Of a stretch of 14,860 nt of DNA, positions 6,574-14,103 are shown piece by piece. Origin of the DNA: an uncultured Mycoplasmatota bacterium (GTDB lineage: Bacteria > Bacillota_I > Bacilli_A > RF39 > UBA660); assembly GCA_900546245.1 (NCBI GenBank), contig URBY01000029.1, forward strand, positions 1 through 14,860, in the 5' to 3' direction. The number at the start of each line of letters is the position of its first letter. The first letter of the stretch is position 1. The notes under the pieces are model-generated. The model was given only the letters and a program-made list of their open reading frames with translations, was not told where the DNA came from and searched no databases. The translations under genes and the position numbers were made by a program.

Positions 6574-8325
6574 CTATAATTTTATTTTTCTTAGCTTTTT
6601 TATATTATCATTTAATATAATTAGAGCATTTTCTAAATAATCACCATTTGTTAAATCAATATCTATATATGATAATGCCTCATTTATTGAAACACTATTT
6701 CCAACTGATAAAAATTTAATATATTTATCTAAAATTTTAGATTCATTATCCAAAATTCTTTTAGCAATATTACATGCGATAGCTGTTCCAATTGAATATT
6801 GATATAAATAATAACTATCTTGCATTATATAATGTTGAATTTTACTCCATCCATATTTGATATTATCTTCATAAATCATTTCATCTCCATTATATTTCTT
6901 ACTAATTTCTAAGTATATTTCATTTAAAGTATCATTATTAACAAATTCATTATTTTCTAGTTTTTGTATAATTATATATTCAAATTCAGTAAGCATGACT
7001 TGACCAAATAATGAATTTCCTAAACTACCTATATTATTATTTAAAATATATATTTTTTCTTCTTCAGTTTTGCAATTATTTAACATATAATTATTAAATA
7101 ACATTTCATTTACTTTAGATGCTATTTCAGTTAAAAAGTAACTAAATTCAAAATATTCAAAATCATTATTTTTCTTTGTATAATAAACATTCATTGCATG
7201 ACCAAATTCATGTACTAATGTTCTAATAGAATTAATTGAACCATCATAATTATTTAAAATATAAGGTGCACCATGATATGAAATACATGTAAAAGAACTA
7301 CTTCTTTTATCTTTTTTTGGAAATACATCAACCCAGCCTTCATTAAACATTCTATCTATTAAATTTATACACTCATTTCCTAAAATACTTAGACTATTTT
7401 TCATTAATTTAATAGCTTCTTCAATATTATATTCTATTTTAGGAATTGAACATAATGATAAAGATGTATCATAAAAGTGTAACTCCTCTAATCCTAAAAT
7501 TTCTTTTTTTAATTTTCCAAAATCATGCATAATATATAAATTTTCATTTACTTTTTCAATAAGTTTTTCAACAATATCATTATCTATTTCAAGTTCAAAT
7601 AATTTTTTAGACAATAATGAATCATATTTTTCTTTTTTAGATAACTCTATATCATTTTTTAATTTATTCAAATATAAATCTGTTAATATTAAATTACATT
7701 TTTCATATTCTTTTGTGTAAGCATCAAATACAATTTTACGATGATTTTGATTATTATCTATCATTAAATCATTATAATTAAATCTATTTACATTAACTAC
7801 TTTATCACCAAGTGATAATTGTTCTAATTCAAAACCATTATTAAATAAAGATTGATATTTATTTTTAATATCTTGTGATATAGCTTCATAGTTAGCTTTG
7901 TAATCTCTATCTTTTAATATGTGCTCTTTTCTACGTAATATTAAATATATATACCTTTTATGTTTAAAACATTTTTTATCTTTTAAGTAGTTATTAACCT
8001 CTTTACTATTATCTAACAATTTGTTTTCAAATTTATTTATTAATTTTAAAATTTCTTGATACAGTACTAAAGCTTCATTAAACATTGCTTTATATTTTTC
8101 ATTATTTAAGTCTATATCCAAATGTCTTTTAGGATAACAATATATAATTTCAATTTCCTCATTAACTTTAATATATTCATTTATAAATTCTAAAAACAAA
8201 TTGATATTATCTAAAAAGCTTTCTACCTTTATATTTAATTTTTCTACTTGTTCATTTAATTTATGATACTTTTCTTCCCAAGAATCATCATTACATAACA
8301 AATTTAAATTCCACTCATATTTCAT
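6574..8325 (-). CDS. pepF: Oligoendopeptidase F-like M3 family zinc metallopeptidase
   Basis: A 583-residue cytoplasmic zinc peptidase that cuts short peptides; usual PepF length is about 600. The zinc site is HEFGH at 372-376, with the third ligand Glu400 in FLTEIASKVNEML, 25 residues further on, as usual in M3. CISYHGAPYILNNYDGS at 347-363 matches the strand and loop just before the active site in oligoendopeptidases, and the C-terminal helical part carries YYLYQYSIGTAIA. The N-terminal half is charged and helical, forming the lid. ATG at 8325 follows GGAGG six bases away; an upstream in-frame GTG at 8346 has none. The gene is intact with its own -10 and terminator, although it lies between two halves of a broken ogt. 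Confidence 0.93.
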   Translation of the reverse strand: MKYEWNLNLLCNDDSWEEKYHKLNEQVEKLNIKVESFLDNINLFLEFINEYIKVNEEIEIIYCYPKRHLDIDLNNEKYKAMFNEALVLYQEILKLINKFENKLLDNSKEVNNYLKDKKCFKHKRYIYLILRRKEHILKDRDYKANYEAISQDIKNKYQSLFNNGFELEQLSLGDKVVNVNRFNYNDLMIDNNQNHRKIVFDAYTKEYEKCNLILTDLYLNKLKNDIELSKKEKYDSLLSKKLFELEIDNDIVEKLIEKVNENLYIMHDFGKLKKEILGLEELHFYDTSLSLCSIPKIEYNIEEAIKLMKNSLSILGNECINLIDRMFNEGWVDVFPKKDKRSSSFTCISYHGAPYILNNYDGSINSIRTLVHEFGHAMNVYYTKKNNDFEYFEFSYFLTEIASKVNEMLFNNYMLNNCKTEEEKIYILNNNIGSLGNSLFGQVMLTEFEYIIIQKLENNEFVNNDTLNEIYLEISKKYNGDEMIYEDNIKYGWSKIQHYIMQDSYYLYQYSIGTAIACNIAKRILDNESKILDKYIKFLSVGNSVSINEALSYIDIDLTNGDYLENALIILNDNIKKLRKIKL

Positions 8326-8344
8326 ATTTTTCCTCCATACACTC

Positions 8345-8350
8345 ATTATA
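8345..8350 (-). promoter_or_regulatory. Probable -10 of the pepF promoter
   Basis: TATAAT on the minus strand, 19 bases before the pepF ATG, preceded by TG without the usual spacer base. No clear -35 is seen. A terminator for the unit before it lies about 40 bases upstream, so pepF needs a promoter here. Confidence 0.45.
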
Positions 8351-8387
8351 CATTAAAAATAAAATTTTTTCTATATTCTGATTGCAT

Positions 8388-8416
8388 CAAAAAAATAGAA
8401 GAACTAATCTCCTATT
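8388..8416 (-). terminator. Intrinsic terminator after the ogt N-terminal piece
   Basis: Minus-strand AATAGGAGA pairs with TCTTCTATT over nine positions (one G-U) around TTAGT, followed by seven T. It closes the DUF3592-like gene plus ogt fragment unit before pepF. Confidence 0.7.
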
Positions 8417-8440
8417 TTATTAATATAATTAATTATTTTG

Positions 8441-8574
8441 TTAGATAATTTTGTTACACTCATTATTAATAGAATCTTTTGATCCTTCAAACCATAATCC
8501 AATTAAATATTCTCCGTCACTATTAATTATAATATCCGATAAATCATTTTTTTATAAATACTTTTATAATTCAT
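8441..8574 (-). pseudogene. ogt: ogt relic, N-terminal domain piece
   Basis: The ATG at 8574 has a good GAGGT site and starts 13 bases after the DUF3592-like gene, reading MNYKSIYKK and then a short out-of-frame tail. If one base is restored in the A-run at 8547-8553, the frame continues as DLSDIIINSDGEYLIGLWFEGSKDSINNECNKII before a TAA at 8443-8441. The pattern SDGEYLIGLWFEG is that of the N-terminal domain of Ogt proteins (usually LxxSDGxxLxGLWFxGQK), and it is exactly the part missing from the catalytic piece at 6133-6498. Nothing catalytic remains here. It is a decayed half gene, not a functional short protein, in my reading. Confidence 0.72.
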
Positions 8575-8594
8575 TAGTACCTCATTTTTATAAA
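8545..8594. repeat. ~49-bp direct repeat, copy 2 (DUF3592 end and ogt start)
   Basis: Partner of 6470-6518, about 2.07 kb away and in the same orientation. It contains the last codon and stop of the DUF3592-like gene, the GAGGT ribosome site, and the first nine ogt codons. The two copies bracket the N-terminal ogt relic and the pepF gene. Confidence 0.9.
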
Positions 8595-9118
8595 CTAAGT
8601 AATATGTAAAAAACTAATGATAAAATTATTAATCCCACTCCAGTACATAAAAGTACTATACCTACTGTTTTACTTATCGTAACTACTTTTTCTACAAATC
8701 CTTGTTTTGGATTTTTAGGATTATAAAATACTGATAATTCTGTTCCTATTGGCCATTTTTCTTCTGCAAGTAATCTATAATTATGATAAACTCCTATAGT
8801 ATTTATATAAAATGTATCATCTAGTATATAAAAGTTATCACTTTCGTCATTATTTAATACATATTTATTTTTTGATACAATCTTTTTATAGTGTCTATAT
8901 GCATTATATTTTTTACCATCTACAGTGTACTCAACAACTGGTGATATAGACCTAGCATTATTTGAACCAAGATATTTATACTTTATAACATTCCCTTTTA
9001 CCATACTTGTACAATTTTTCTTAAGTTTTTTTTCTTTTATAAAAAATAATATTGACAAAATAATTAATAAAAGTCCTACTAGAACTATACAAATTGAAGA
9101 AATCATTTGTGCATTCAT
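8588..9118 (-). CDS. DUF3592-like membrane protein
   Basis: A 176-residue protein with transmembrane helices at about 6-28 and 149-174 and a soluble domain of some 120 residues between them. The domain has strand-forming stretches (VKGNVIKYKY, SPVVEYTVDGKKYNAYRHYKK) and the ending GTELSVFYNPKNPKQGFVEK, which is characteristic of DUF3592 proteins; function of that family is unknown. ATG at 9118 follows GAGGTGA at 9124-9130; a GTG at 9127 overlaps that site. It is led by an extended -10 promoter and its stop lies 13 bases before the ogt N-terminal relic, so the two were once co-transcribed. Confidence 0.78.
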   Translation of the reverse strand: MNAQMISSICIVLVGLLLIILSILFFIKEKKLKKNCTSMVKGNVIKYKYLGSNNARSISPVVEYTVDGKKYNAYRHYKKIVSKNKYVLNNDESDNFYILDDTFYINTIGVYHNYRLLAEEKWPIGTELSVFYNPKNPKQGFVEKVVTISKTVGIVLLCTGVGLIILSLVFYILLSL

Positions 9119-9136
9119 TTTTTTCACCTCATTATA

Positions 9137-9145
9137 ATTATAGCA
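9137..9145 (-). promoter_or_regulatory. Extended -10 promoter of the DUF3592-like gene
   Basis: TGCTATAAT on the minus strand, 18 bases before the ATG. It lies below the strong terminator at 9183-9212, so a new transcript begins here. Confidence 0.6.
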
Positions 9146-9182
9146 TAAAAAAAGTCCTATTTTACATATATAATTTACTAAT

Positions 9183-9212
9183 AAAAAAAGTACACCTTTA
9201 ATAAAGTGTACT
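9183..9212 (-). terminator. Strong intrinsic terminator after the HAD/phosphodiesterase pair
   Basis: Minus-strand AGTACACTTT pairs with AAAGGTGTACT (one bulged base) around a three-base loop and is followed by seven T. It begins about 17 bases after the phosphodiesterase stop codon and is the clearest terminator in the window. Confidence 0.85.
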
Positions 9213-9228
9213 CAATTAATCAATAATT

Positions 9229-10350
9229 CTATTCATTTACTTCATTAGTATCTATAACTATTAATGGTATATATATTTCATCATCTGTATATCCTGCATG
9301 ATTAGAATATAATGGATAATCACCATCAGAAATAAATGCTTTCTTTGTATAAGAAATAGCTAAATAATCACCTAATTCACTTCTAAATTTTGGATTTTCT
9401 TCGCCATCACCAAATAATTTCGAATCTATTACTTCTTCTTTTGTATATAAATTAAAATATTCACTAAAATATTTATTAAACAAATTTTCAAATTCTTCTT
9501 TTTTACCATCTTTTATAAAAAATGCAGTTGCTCTAGGTTCGATAGATGGAATCCTTTTTAAACATTTTATAATATCAGGATAATCTTTTAAAAATATGTC
9601 TTCTTCATTTAAATGTCCATGATCTGCCACTACAAAAATAATTGTATCATTTAATTTTTTTGATAATTCGTATATTTTATTTTCTCTTTCAATAATTAAG
9701 TCTTTTATTTTTCCATTATCTGTACCCAAATCATGCATTGTATGATCTGGTTCATCATTATATGCATAAATATATTTTTTTGTATCTTGATTGCATAATT
9801 TTTCTATCTTTTCAAACATTTCATCTATACCTTGATATGTATCTTCATCAAATGGAGTAACTTTATATCCTTTATAATTAGTTTCTTCATTAATTCTATC
9901 TGTTACTTCTTTGTGCTTTAAATATTTATTTTCATATTCTATTGCATCATCTAGTACTGTCCAAGTTTCATCACCTTTTTTAGTTCCTGCAAATGTAACT
10001 ATCGTTTCATCAATATCATCAAAATACATTGTCCAACCAAGCATACCAGTTTCACAAGGATTTAATCCTGTTCTCATACTTGTTGTTGCGGCAACAGTAG
10101 TTGCTGGAAAAACACTTGTTATATCTTTTATTTTATGTTTCATAAAAAATGAATCATTTAGTAAATGTTTATTTAAAATAGATGTCCCCATACCATCAAG
10201 TAAAATTGTTACAACATTTTTAGGACTTTTTTCTTCTAACAATTTATCAATATAATCAATAGTATTGTGTTTATATGATGCACCAAAATATTTTGCTATA
10301 GAACATGCAAGGTTTGTTAAACATTCATTATAATTGTTTCTTACTTTCAT
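9229..10350 (-). CDS. Nucleotide pyrophosphatase/phosphodiesterase-type hydrolase (alkaline phosphatase superfamily)
   Basis: A 373-residue two-metal phosphoesterase. Metal and nucleophile positions are visible: D52 in LLDGMG, the nucleophile T85 in FPATTVAATTS, D202 and H206 in NDEPDHTMHDLG, D243-H244 in VADHGH, and H351 in SNHAG. This set fits the type I phosphodiesterase/nucleotide pyrophosphatase family. No signal peptide is present, so it acts in the cytoplasm. Substrate is unknown; a nucleotide or phosphodiester is the usual case. ATG at 10350 is chosen because AGGTGAG (10355-10361) lies just ahead. It overlaps the end of the HAD gene by 23 bases, suggesting coupled translation, and is closed by a strong terminator. 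Confidence 0.88.
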   Translation of the reverse strand: MKVRNNYNECLTNLACSIAKYFGASYKHNTIDYIDKLLEEKSPKNVVTILLDGMGTSILNKHLLNDSFFMKHKIKDITSVFPATTVAATTSMRTGLNPCETGMLGWTMYFDDIDETIVTFAGTKKGDETWTVLDDAIEYENKYLKHKEVTDRINEETNYKGYKVTPFDEDTYQGIDEMFEKIEKLCNQDTKKYIYAYNDEPDHTMHDLGTDNGKIKDLIIERENKIYELSKKLNDTIIFVVADHGHLNEEDIFLKDYPDIIKCLKRIPSIEPRATAFFIKDGKKEEFENLFNKYFSEYFNLYTKEEVIDSKLFGDGEENPKFRSELGDYLAISYTKKAFISDGDYPLYSNHAGYTDDEIYIPLIVIDTNEVNE

Positions 10351-10966
10351 ATTTCTCACCTATTATCATATTATATAAATTTCTAATTGTATGTTCTTTA
10401 TCTACTATATAACTATCTATTAAAGCATTATCAGCACCTACTTTATCACTTCTAATACTATCACCTATCATTATACAATCTTTTTTATTTGTAACATCTA
10501 TAGCAAGTTCAAATGATTCTAATCCCGGTTTCATAGCATCTTCTCCAGCCACTATTTTATCTATATAATTAAATAATCCTGCTCTTTTTAATCTTGGAAT
10601 TTGTGTTCTACTAAACCAACTAGTAAGTATTACTATTTCTTTGTTATTTTCTTGTAAATATTTAAACAAATCAACCACGCCATCAACTACTTCATCTTTA
10701 ATAGTTTCACCATTGTAAATCATCCAACCATTAATCGTATCTTCACTTACTGTAAAACCATAACTTTTAAAATAATCACTTAAAGTTTTAGTATTATATC
10801 TTGGAAATTCTTGTTCATACTTATTTAAAATGCTTTGTTTATTCTTAAAAAATTCTTCTTGCTCATTTTCTAAAATGTGTTCTTTAAAATAATCATCTTC
10901 TTTAGACCAATCTGGGATTAATATTGTGTAATCAACATCAAATATATATTTTTTATAATCTTTCAT
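10328..10966 (-). CDS. HAD-superfamily phosphatase
   Basis: A 212-residue haloacid dehalogenase-like hydrolase. Motif I is DVDYT with D10 and D12, motif II is LTS at 114-116, motif III is K146 in AMKPG, and motif IV is GDSIRSD at 168-174. A helical cap of about 80 residues sits between motif I and motif II, the C1 arrangement seen in phosphoglycolate-phosphatase-like enzymes that act on small phosphate esters. ATG at 10966 follows GAGGGA. Its last codons overlap the phosphodiesterase start, so the two are one operon: a diester cleaved by one could give a monoester for the other, which is inference only. Confidence 0.88.
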   Translation of the reverse strand: MKDYKKYIFDVDYTILIPDWSKEDDYFKEHILENEQEEFFKNKQSILNKYEQEFPRYNTKTLSDYFKSYGFTVSEDTINGWMIYNGETIKDEVVDGVVDLFKYLQENNKEIVILTSWFSRTQIPRLKRAGLFNYIDKIVAGEDAMKPGLESFELAIDVTNKKDCIMIGDSIRSDKVGADNALIDSYIVDKEHTIRNLYNMIIGEKYESKKQL

Positions 10967-10983
10967 TTTTATCCCTCAATTTA

Positions 10984-11019
10984 AATAATGTATATATGTT
11001 TATTACTAAATACATTATT
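10984..11019. promoter_or_regulatory. 10-bp perfect inverted repeat upstream of the HAD gene
   Basis: AATAATGTAT (10984-10993) and ATACATTATT (11010-11019) are perfect inverse copies with a 16-base spacer, in the 68 bases between the GNAT stop and the HAD start. It could be an operator at the HAD promoter or a leader hairpin; there is no T-run to make it a terminator. The sequence is highly AT-rich, so chance cannot be excluded. Confidence 0.4.
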
Positions 11020-11034
11020 GACATTAATAATCTA

Positions 11035-11466
11035 TTATTTACTATACTTCATATAATATCTATTTTCTGTTTCATTTATTATCTTAAATTTCATTTTTTT
11101 ATATAATGATATAGCTTTAATATTTTTCTTATATACCCACAAATAAACTATAGGGTTAATTTTTAAAATATTTTTAATTATATCTGTTCCTATTCCTTTA
11201 TTTCTATATTCTTCTTCTAGATATATTTCATCTAATATAACACCGTCATCTTTTTTGGTAACTAATAAACACCCTACTTTATTTTTATTACACATAATAA
11301 TTTTATAATCTGTTATCTCAACTGGTATATGTTCATCAACATAATTATTTATCCTCATTACTTCATCTTTTTGTAAATCATCTGCATATGTAAAAATATT
11401 ATACAATTTAGACTTTTTTATATAATCATTATCTTTATTAGTTGTATTTATTAAATTATATTTCAA
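11035..11466 (-). CDS. GNAT-family N-acetyltransferase
   Basis: A 143-residue acetyl-CoA-dependent acetyltransferase. Motif A is clear: VILDEIYLEEEYRNKGIGTDIIKNIL, with the CoA pyrophosphate loop RNKGIGT. Motif B follows as LWVYKKNIKAISLYKKMKFKI, in which N at KKNIKA and the aromatic Y of LYKKMKF are the usual residues. The N-terminal 60 residues are family-variable and set the substrate, which I cannot tell. The start appears to be TTG at 11466, five bases after GGTGAG (11472-11477); the next in-frame ATG would delete part of the fold. It sits alone between a 250-base gap and the HAD gene, with no clear promoter motif. Confidence 0.88.
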   Translation of the reverse strand: MKYNLINTTNKDNDYIKKSKLYNIFTYADDLQKDEVMRINNYVDEHIPVEITDYKIIMCNKNKVGCLLVTKKDDGVILDEIYLEEEYRNKGIGTDIIKNILKINPIVYLWVYKKNIKAISLYKKMKFKIINETENRYYMKYSK

Positions 11467-11551
11467 ACTAACTCACCACTTTTCAACAATCATTTTTTAG
11501 ACATATTTTCTATCTATGGTATATTTCATTTTACATTACGATTGACTTTTT

Positions 11552-11586
11552 TTGAACTTGTTCCATTTGGAACAAGTTCAATTTTT
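11552..11586 (+). terminator. 13-bp perfect palindrome with a T-run, oriented as a plus-strand terminator
   Basis: TTGAACTTGTTCC and GGAACAAGTTCAA form a perfect 13-bp stem around ATTT, followed on the plus strand by TTTTT. That is the form of a strong intrinsic terminator, but for plus-strand transcription, and no plus-strand gene is present. On the minus strand the stem is followed by A, so it would not stop the real genes. It may instead be an operator or a leftover of a lost gene. Confidence 0.55.
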
Positions 11587-11592
11587 ATCTAA

Positions 11593-11676
11593 TTATTTAT
11601 CATTATATATATTGTTAATATCTTTTAAAATTGCCATTCTTTCAACATTAAATAAATTTGCAAGTTCATAGTTCAT
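11593..11676 (-). CDS. Possible 27-residue small ORF or gene relic
   Basis: The frame MNYELANLFNVERMAILKDI and a few more residues runs from ATG 11676 to TAA 11593, ending just before the 13-bp palindrome. There is no good ribosome site upstream and no homology I recognise. The amino-acid mix (helix-forming, not random low-complexity) is why I record it; it may be a remnant of a deleted gene. The rest of the 11467-11714 gap holds nothing else I can name. Confidence 0.25.
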   Translation of the reverse strand: MNYELANLFNVERMAILKDINNIYNDK

Positions 11677-11705
11677 TTATATTTAACCAAACATTTTTAA
11701 CAATA

Positions 11706-11725
11706 TAAAAGAAATTACTTTCTTT
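11706..11725 (-). terminator. Weak terminator-like hairpin at the end of the methyltransferase gene
   Basis: On the minus strand AAAGAAA and TTTCTTT pair over seven bases around GTAA, which contains part of the stop codon, followed by TATATTGTT. The stem is weak and the U-run broken, so it is only a candidate end for the three-gene unit. Confidence 0.35.
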
Positions 11726-12944
11726 CCATCACACAAATGGTTTCCACATGATAAGTATTAGGAAACATATCAAATGCACTTACATCTTTTATATCATACT
11801 TTTCTCTTAATACATTTATATCTCTAGCAAGTGTTATTGGATTACATGAAATATAAATTATTTTTTTAGGTTCTATTTCAAGTAATGACTTTAATGTTTT
11901 TTTATCACTACCACCTCTTGGAGGATCCATAATTAAAGTATCAATATTAGTTTCTTTTAATGTATCTATTTTATTTTCTACTTTATCACAAATAAATTCT
12001 ATATTATCAATACAATTTAAAAGCATATTATTTTTAGCATCTTCTACTGCTTCTTTAACTACTTCAATACCAATTACTTTTCTAGCCTTTTTAGCAAGTA
12101 ACATTGTAATAGTACCAGTTCCAGAATAAAGATCTACAATAGTATCTGAATCACTTACAAAACTAAGTGCCTTATTATATAAATTTTCAGCAGTTACAGG
12201 ATTTACTTGAAAAAATGATTTAGGTGAGACATCAAATACAAGCCCATTTAATTTTTGATTTAAACTTTCTACTCCATGTACTAACTCATTATTAATATAA
12301 ATACTACTTACATAATTAAATAATTCTATAAACTTTTCTTTATATTCATTATTTAAATTATCAATACTTATCATTAACTCATCAGAACAAATTCTTATCA
12401 TAACATTTCTAATTTTATGATTAACATTTTCTTTTATAAATCCTCTAAGTTTTAAAAGAACTTCATTTATTTTTTTATCAGTAATAATACACTCATTTAT
12501 ATCTATTATTTCATTAGTTCTTTTTTTATAAAAGCCAATCTTATCATTTTCTACTTTAAATACAACTTTATTTCTATAATTTTGAATATTATAACTATTA
12601 ATACTAGATAGTTTAATATCTATATTACATATTTTTTTAAAGATAGATTCTATTTTATTTTCCTTAAATTCAAGTTGTGAATTATAATCCATATGCATTA
12701 AATTACATCCACCACAATCATAAAAATATGGGCATATTGGTATTCTTCTATTAATACTTTTTTCTTTTATTTCTATAATACTTCCTACAGCATAATTTTT
12801 ATTTACTTCATCTATTTTTATTTTTACTTTTTCATTTTTTAAAGCACCTTTTACAAAGACAATAAACCCGTTTACACTAGCAACCCCGTCACCTTCATTA
12901 TTTTCTCTTAATATTTCAACATCATATTCTTCATTAATATTCAT
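11715..12944 (-). CDS. rlmD: RlmD/TrmA-family RNA (uracil-5-)-methyltransferase
   Basis: A 409-residue enzyme that puts a methyl group from S-adenosylmethionine on C5 of a uridine, in the RlmD (RumA)/RlmCD group acting on 23S rRNA. Residues 1-60 form a TRAM RNA-binding domain. C71, C77, C80 (CPYFYDCGGC) and C152 are placed to bind a 4Fe-4S cluster. The methyltransferase part has DLYSGTGT at 271-278, DPPRGG at 340-345, catalytic C367 in ISCNPITLARD and E401 near the end. ATG at 12944 follows AGAGGT. Low-GC bacteria often carry two paralogues, so the exact target (such as U747 or U1939 in E. coli numbering) is not settled. The gap to the upstream kinase gene is only 35 bases, suggesting one operon. 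Confidence 0.93.
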   Translation of the reverse strand: MNINEEYDVEILRENNEGDGVASVNGFIVFVKGALKNEKVKIKIDEVNKNYAVGSIIEIKEKSINRRIPICPYFYDCGGCNLMHMDYNSQLEFKENKIESIFKKICNIDIKLSSINSYNIQNYRNKVVFKVENDKIGFYKKRTNEIIDINECIITDKKINEVLLKLRGFIKENVNHKIRNVMIRICSDELMISIDNLNNEYKEKFIELFNYVSSIYINNELVHGVESLNQKLNGLVFDVSPKSFFQVNPVTAENLYNKALSFVSDSDTIVDLYSGTGTITMLLAKKARKVIGIEVVKEAVEDAKNNMLLNCIDNIEFICDKVENKIDTLKETNIDTLIMDPPRGGSDKKTLKSLLEIEPKKIIYISCNPITLARDINVLREKYDIKDVSAFDMFPNTYHVETICVMERK

Positions 12945-12979
12945 AACTAACCTCTTATACTTTTATAATAATTAACTTC

Positions 12980-14092
12980 TTATAATTTATCTATCTTATT
13001 TATAAAATTATTTGTTTCTTTATACCATGAATAAATACCTTTTTTTCTCTCTTTGTACTTATTTAATTCTTCTTCTGTATAATCCCATCCTTTTTGTTTA
13101 TGATTATTTATCCATCTTGATATTGTTCTATTATAACAAGTATCAATATCTGTTCTAATAATTATTATTTTTCCTTTTAATATTGATATATCTTTAACAC
13201 AATGAAACTGTGCACAATCTATGACAATAGTTTTATTAATTTTTTTACAATACTCTAATATCTCGTTATATATTAAATCAAAATCATTCATTAAATTTGG
13301 TAACGTATCATATTTTTCTCTAAAATATTCTCCTAATTTTTTATTTAATCCTGATGATTTTTCATACCTAACTTCATTAAATATTTCATCAGTATCAATT
13401 ATTTCATATTCATTACTATTAAAATTATTGTTTGCGTAAGTAGACTTTCCTGAACCACTTTGTCCAGTTAAATTAATAATTTTATCATTCGTTAATTGTT
13501 TAACATATGGTTCTTTACCTACAAATTTACTGATTAATAAATCTGATTTAACTTCATATAAATAACTTTCTACTTCTTTCACAAAATTATCTTCATATTT
13601 TCTACCATCTTTATTACCATGAGAAATAAAATCATTCCATTCATCTAACACTTCATCTATATTATTTTTATTGACCTTATCTTTAAGTATTGCATACGCT
13701 GTTTTCTTATAATTCATAATACTTACAACACCTAAAGCTTTATAATATGATTTTTCTGGTATTTTTGATATTTCATAAAAATGAAGAGCTAAATCATCAT
13801 CGACTTTTCTTGGATTTTTTATAATTATCTTATTAGTTCTATAAATGGTTGTTGCTCCCTCTAACTGTACAACTTCAGCATCTTCTGGAATATCTACATC
13901 ATAGATTGTATCTCCTCTATGTAACCATCTTAAAATACATTCTTCACTACAATAATTAAATCCACCAAAATCTCTTGGGTTATCTGCTTTTGAATTCCAA
14001 TTATTACTTATATTTACTTCACCAATTTTATAATTAAAATCACTATTTGCACCACTTGTTGTACCATACATTACTTTTACAAATTTACTCAT
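12980..14092 (-). CDS. Two-domain protein: unknown N-terminal domain plus P-loop kinase
   Basis: A 370-residue fusion. Residues 1-155 form a domain without a name I can give with confidence; key pieces are VKVMYGTTSG at 5-14, FGGFNYCSEE at 42-51, RWLHRGDTIYDVDIP at 55-69 and the strand-like IYRTNKIIIKNP at 83-94. I recall similar N-terminal domains in gut Firmicute and phage proteins. Residues 203-370 are a P-loop kinase with Walker A GQSGSGKST at 210-218, IDTDEIF at 232-237 and TIVIDCAQF at 288-296, plus arginines in the lid region (NRTISR at 321-326). That half resembles small-molecule or polynucleotide kinases and zeta-toxin-like proteins. ATG at 14092 follows GGTGA, 11 bases after the histidine phosphatase stop. 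Substrate unknown. Confidence 0.72.
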   Translation of the reverse strand: MSKFVKVMYGTTSGANSDFNYKIGEVNISNNWNSKADNPRDFGGFNYCSEECILRWLHRGDTIYDVDIPEDAEVVQLEGATTIYRTNKIIIKNPRKVDDDLALHFYEISKIPEKSYYKALGVVSIMNYKKTAYAILKDKVNKNNIDEVLDEWNDFISHGNKDGRKYEDNFVKEVESYLYEVKSDLLISKFVGKEPYVKQLTNDKIINLTGQSGSGKSTYANNNFNSNEYEIIDTDEIFNEVRYEKSSGLNKKLGEYFREKYDTLPNLMNDFDLIYNEILEYCKKINKTIVIDCAQFHCVKDISILKGKIIIIRTDIDTCYNRTISRWINNHKQKGWDYTEEELNKYKERKKGIYSWYKETNNFINKIDKL

Positions 14093-14103
14093 ATTTTCAC
14101 CAA

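Noticed and set aside
9911..10255. A 114-codon plus-strand frame inside the phosphodiesterase gene, and similar plus-strand frames elsewhere (416-610, 8925-9137, 13221-13439, 14047-14271)
   Set aside because: Each lies opposite a well-supported minus-strand gene and lacks a ribosome site or recognisable domain.
11018..11048. TTGACA on the plus strand with a TATACT further on, looking like a promoter
   Set aside because: The spacing is poor and no plus-strand gene follows; it runs into the 3' end of the GNAT gene from the wrong side.
11554..11579. The palindrome as a LexA/SOS box because it contains GAAC and GTTC
   Set aside because: The spacing in the Gram-positive LexA box is four bases between GAAC and GTTC; here it is two within each arm, and no SOS gene is near.
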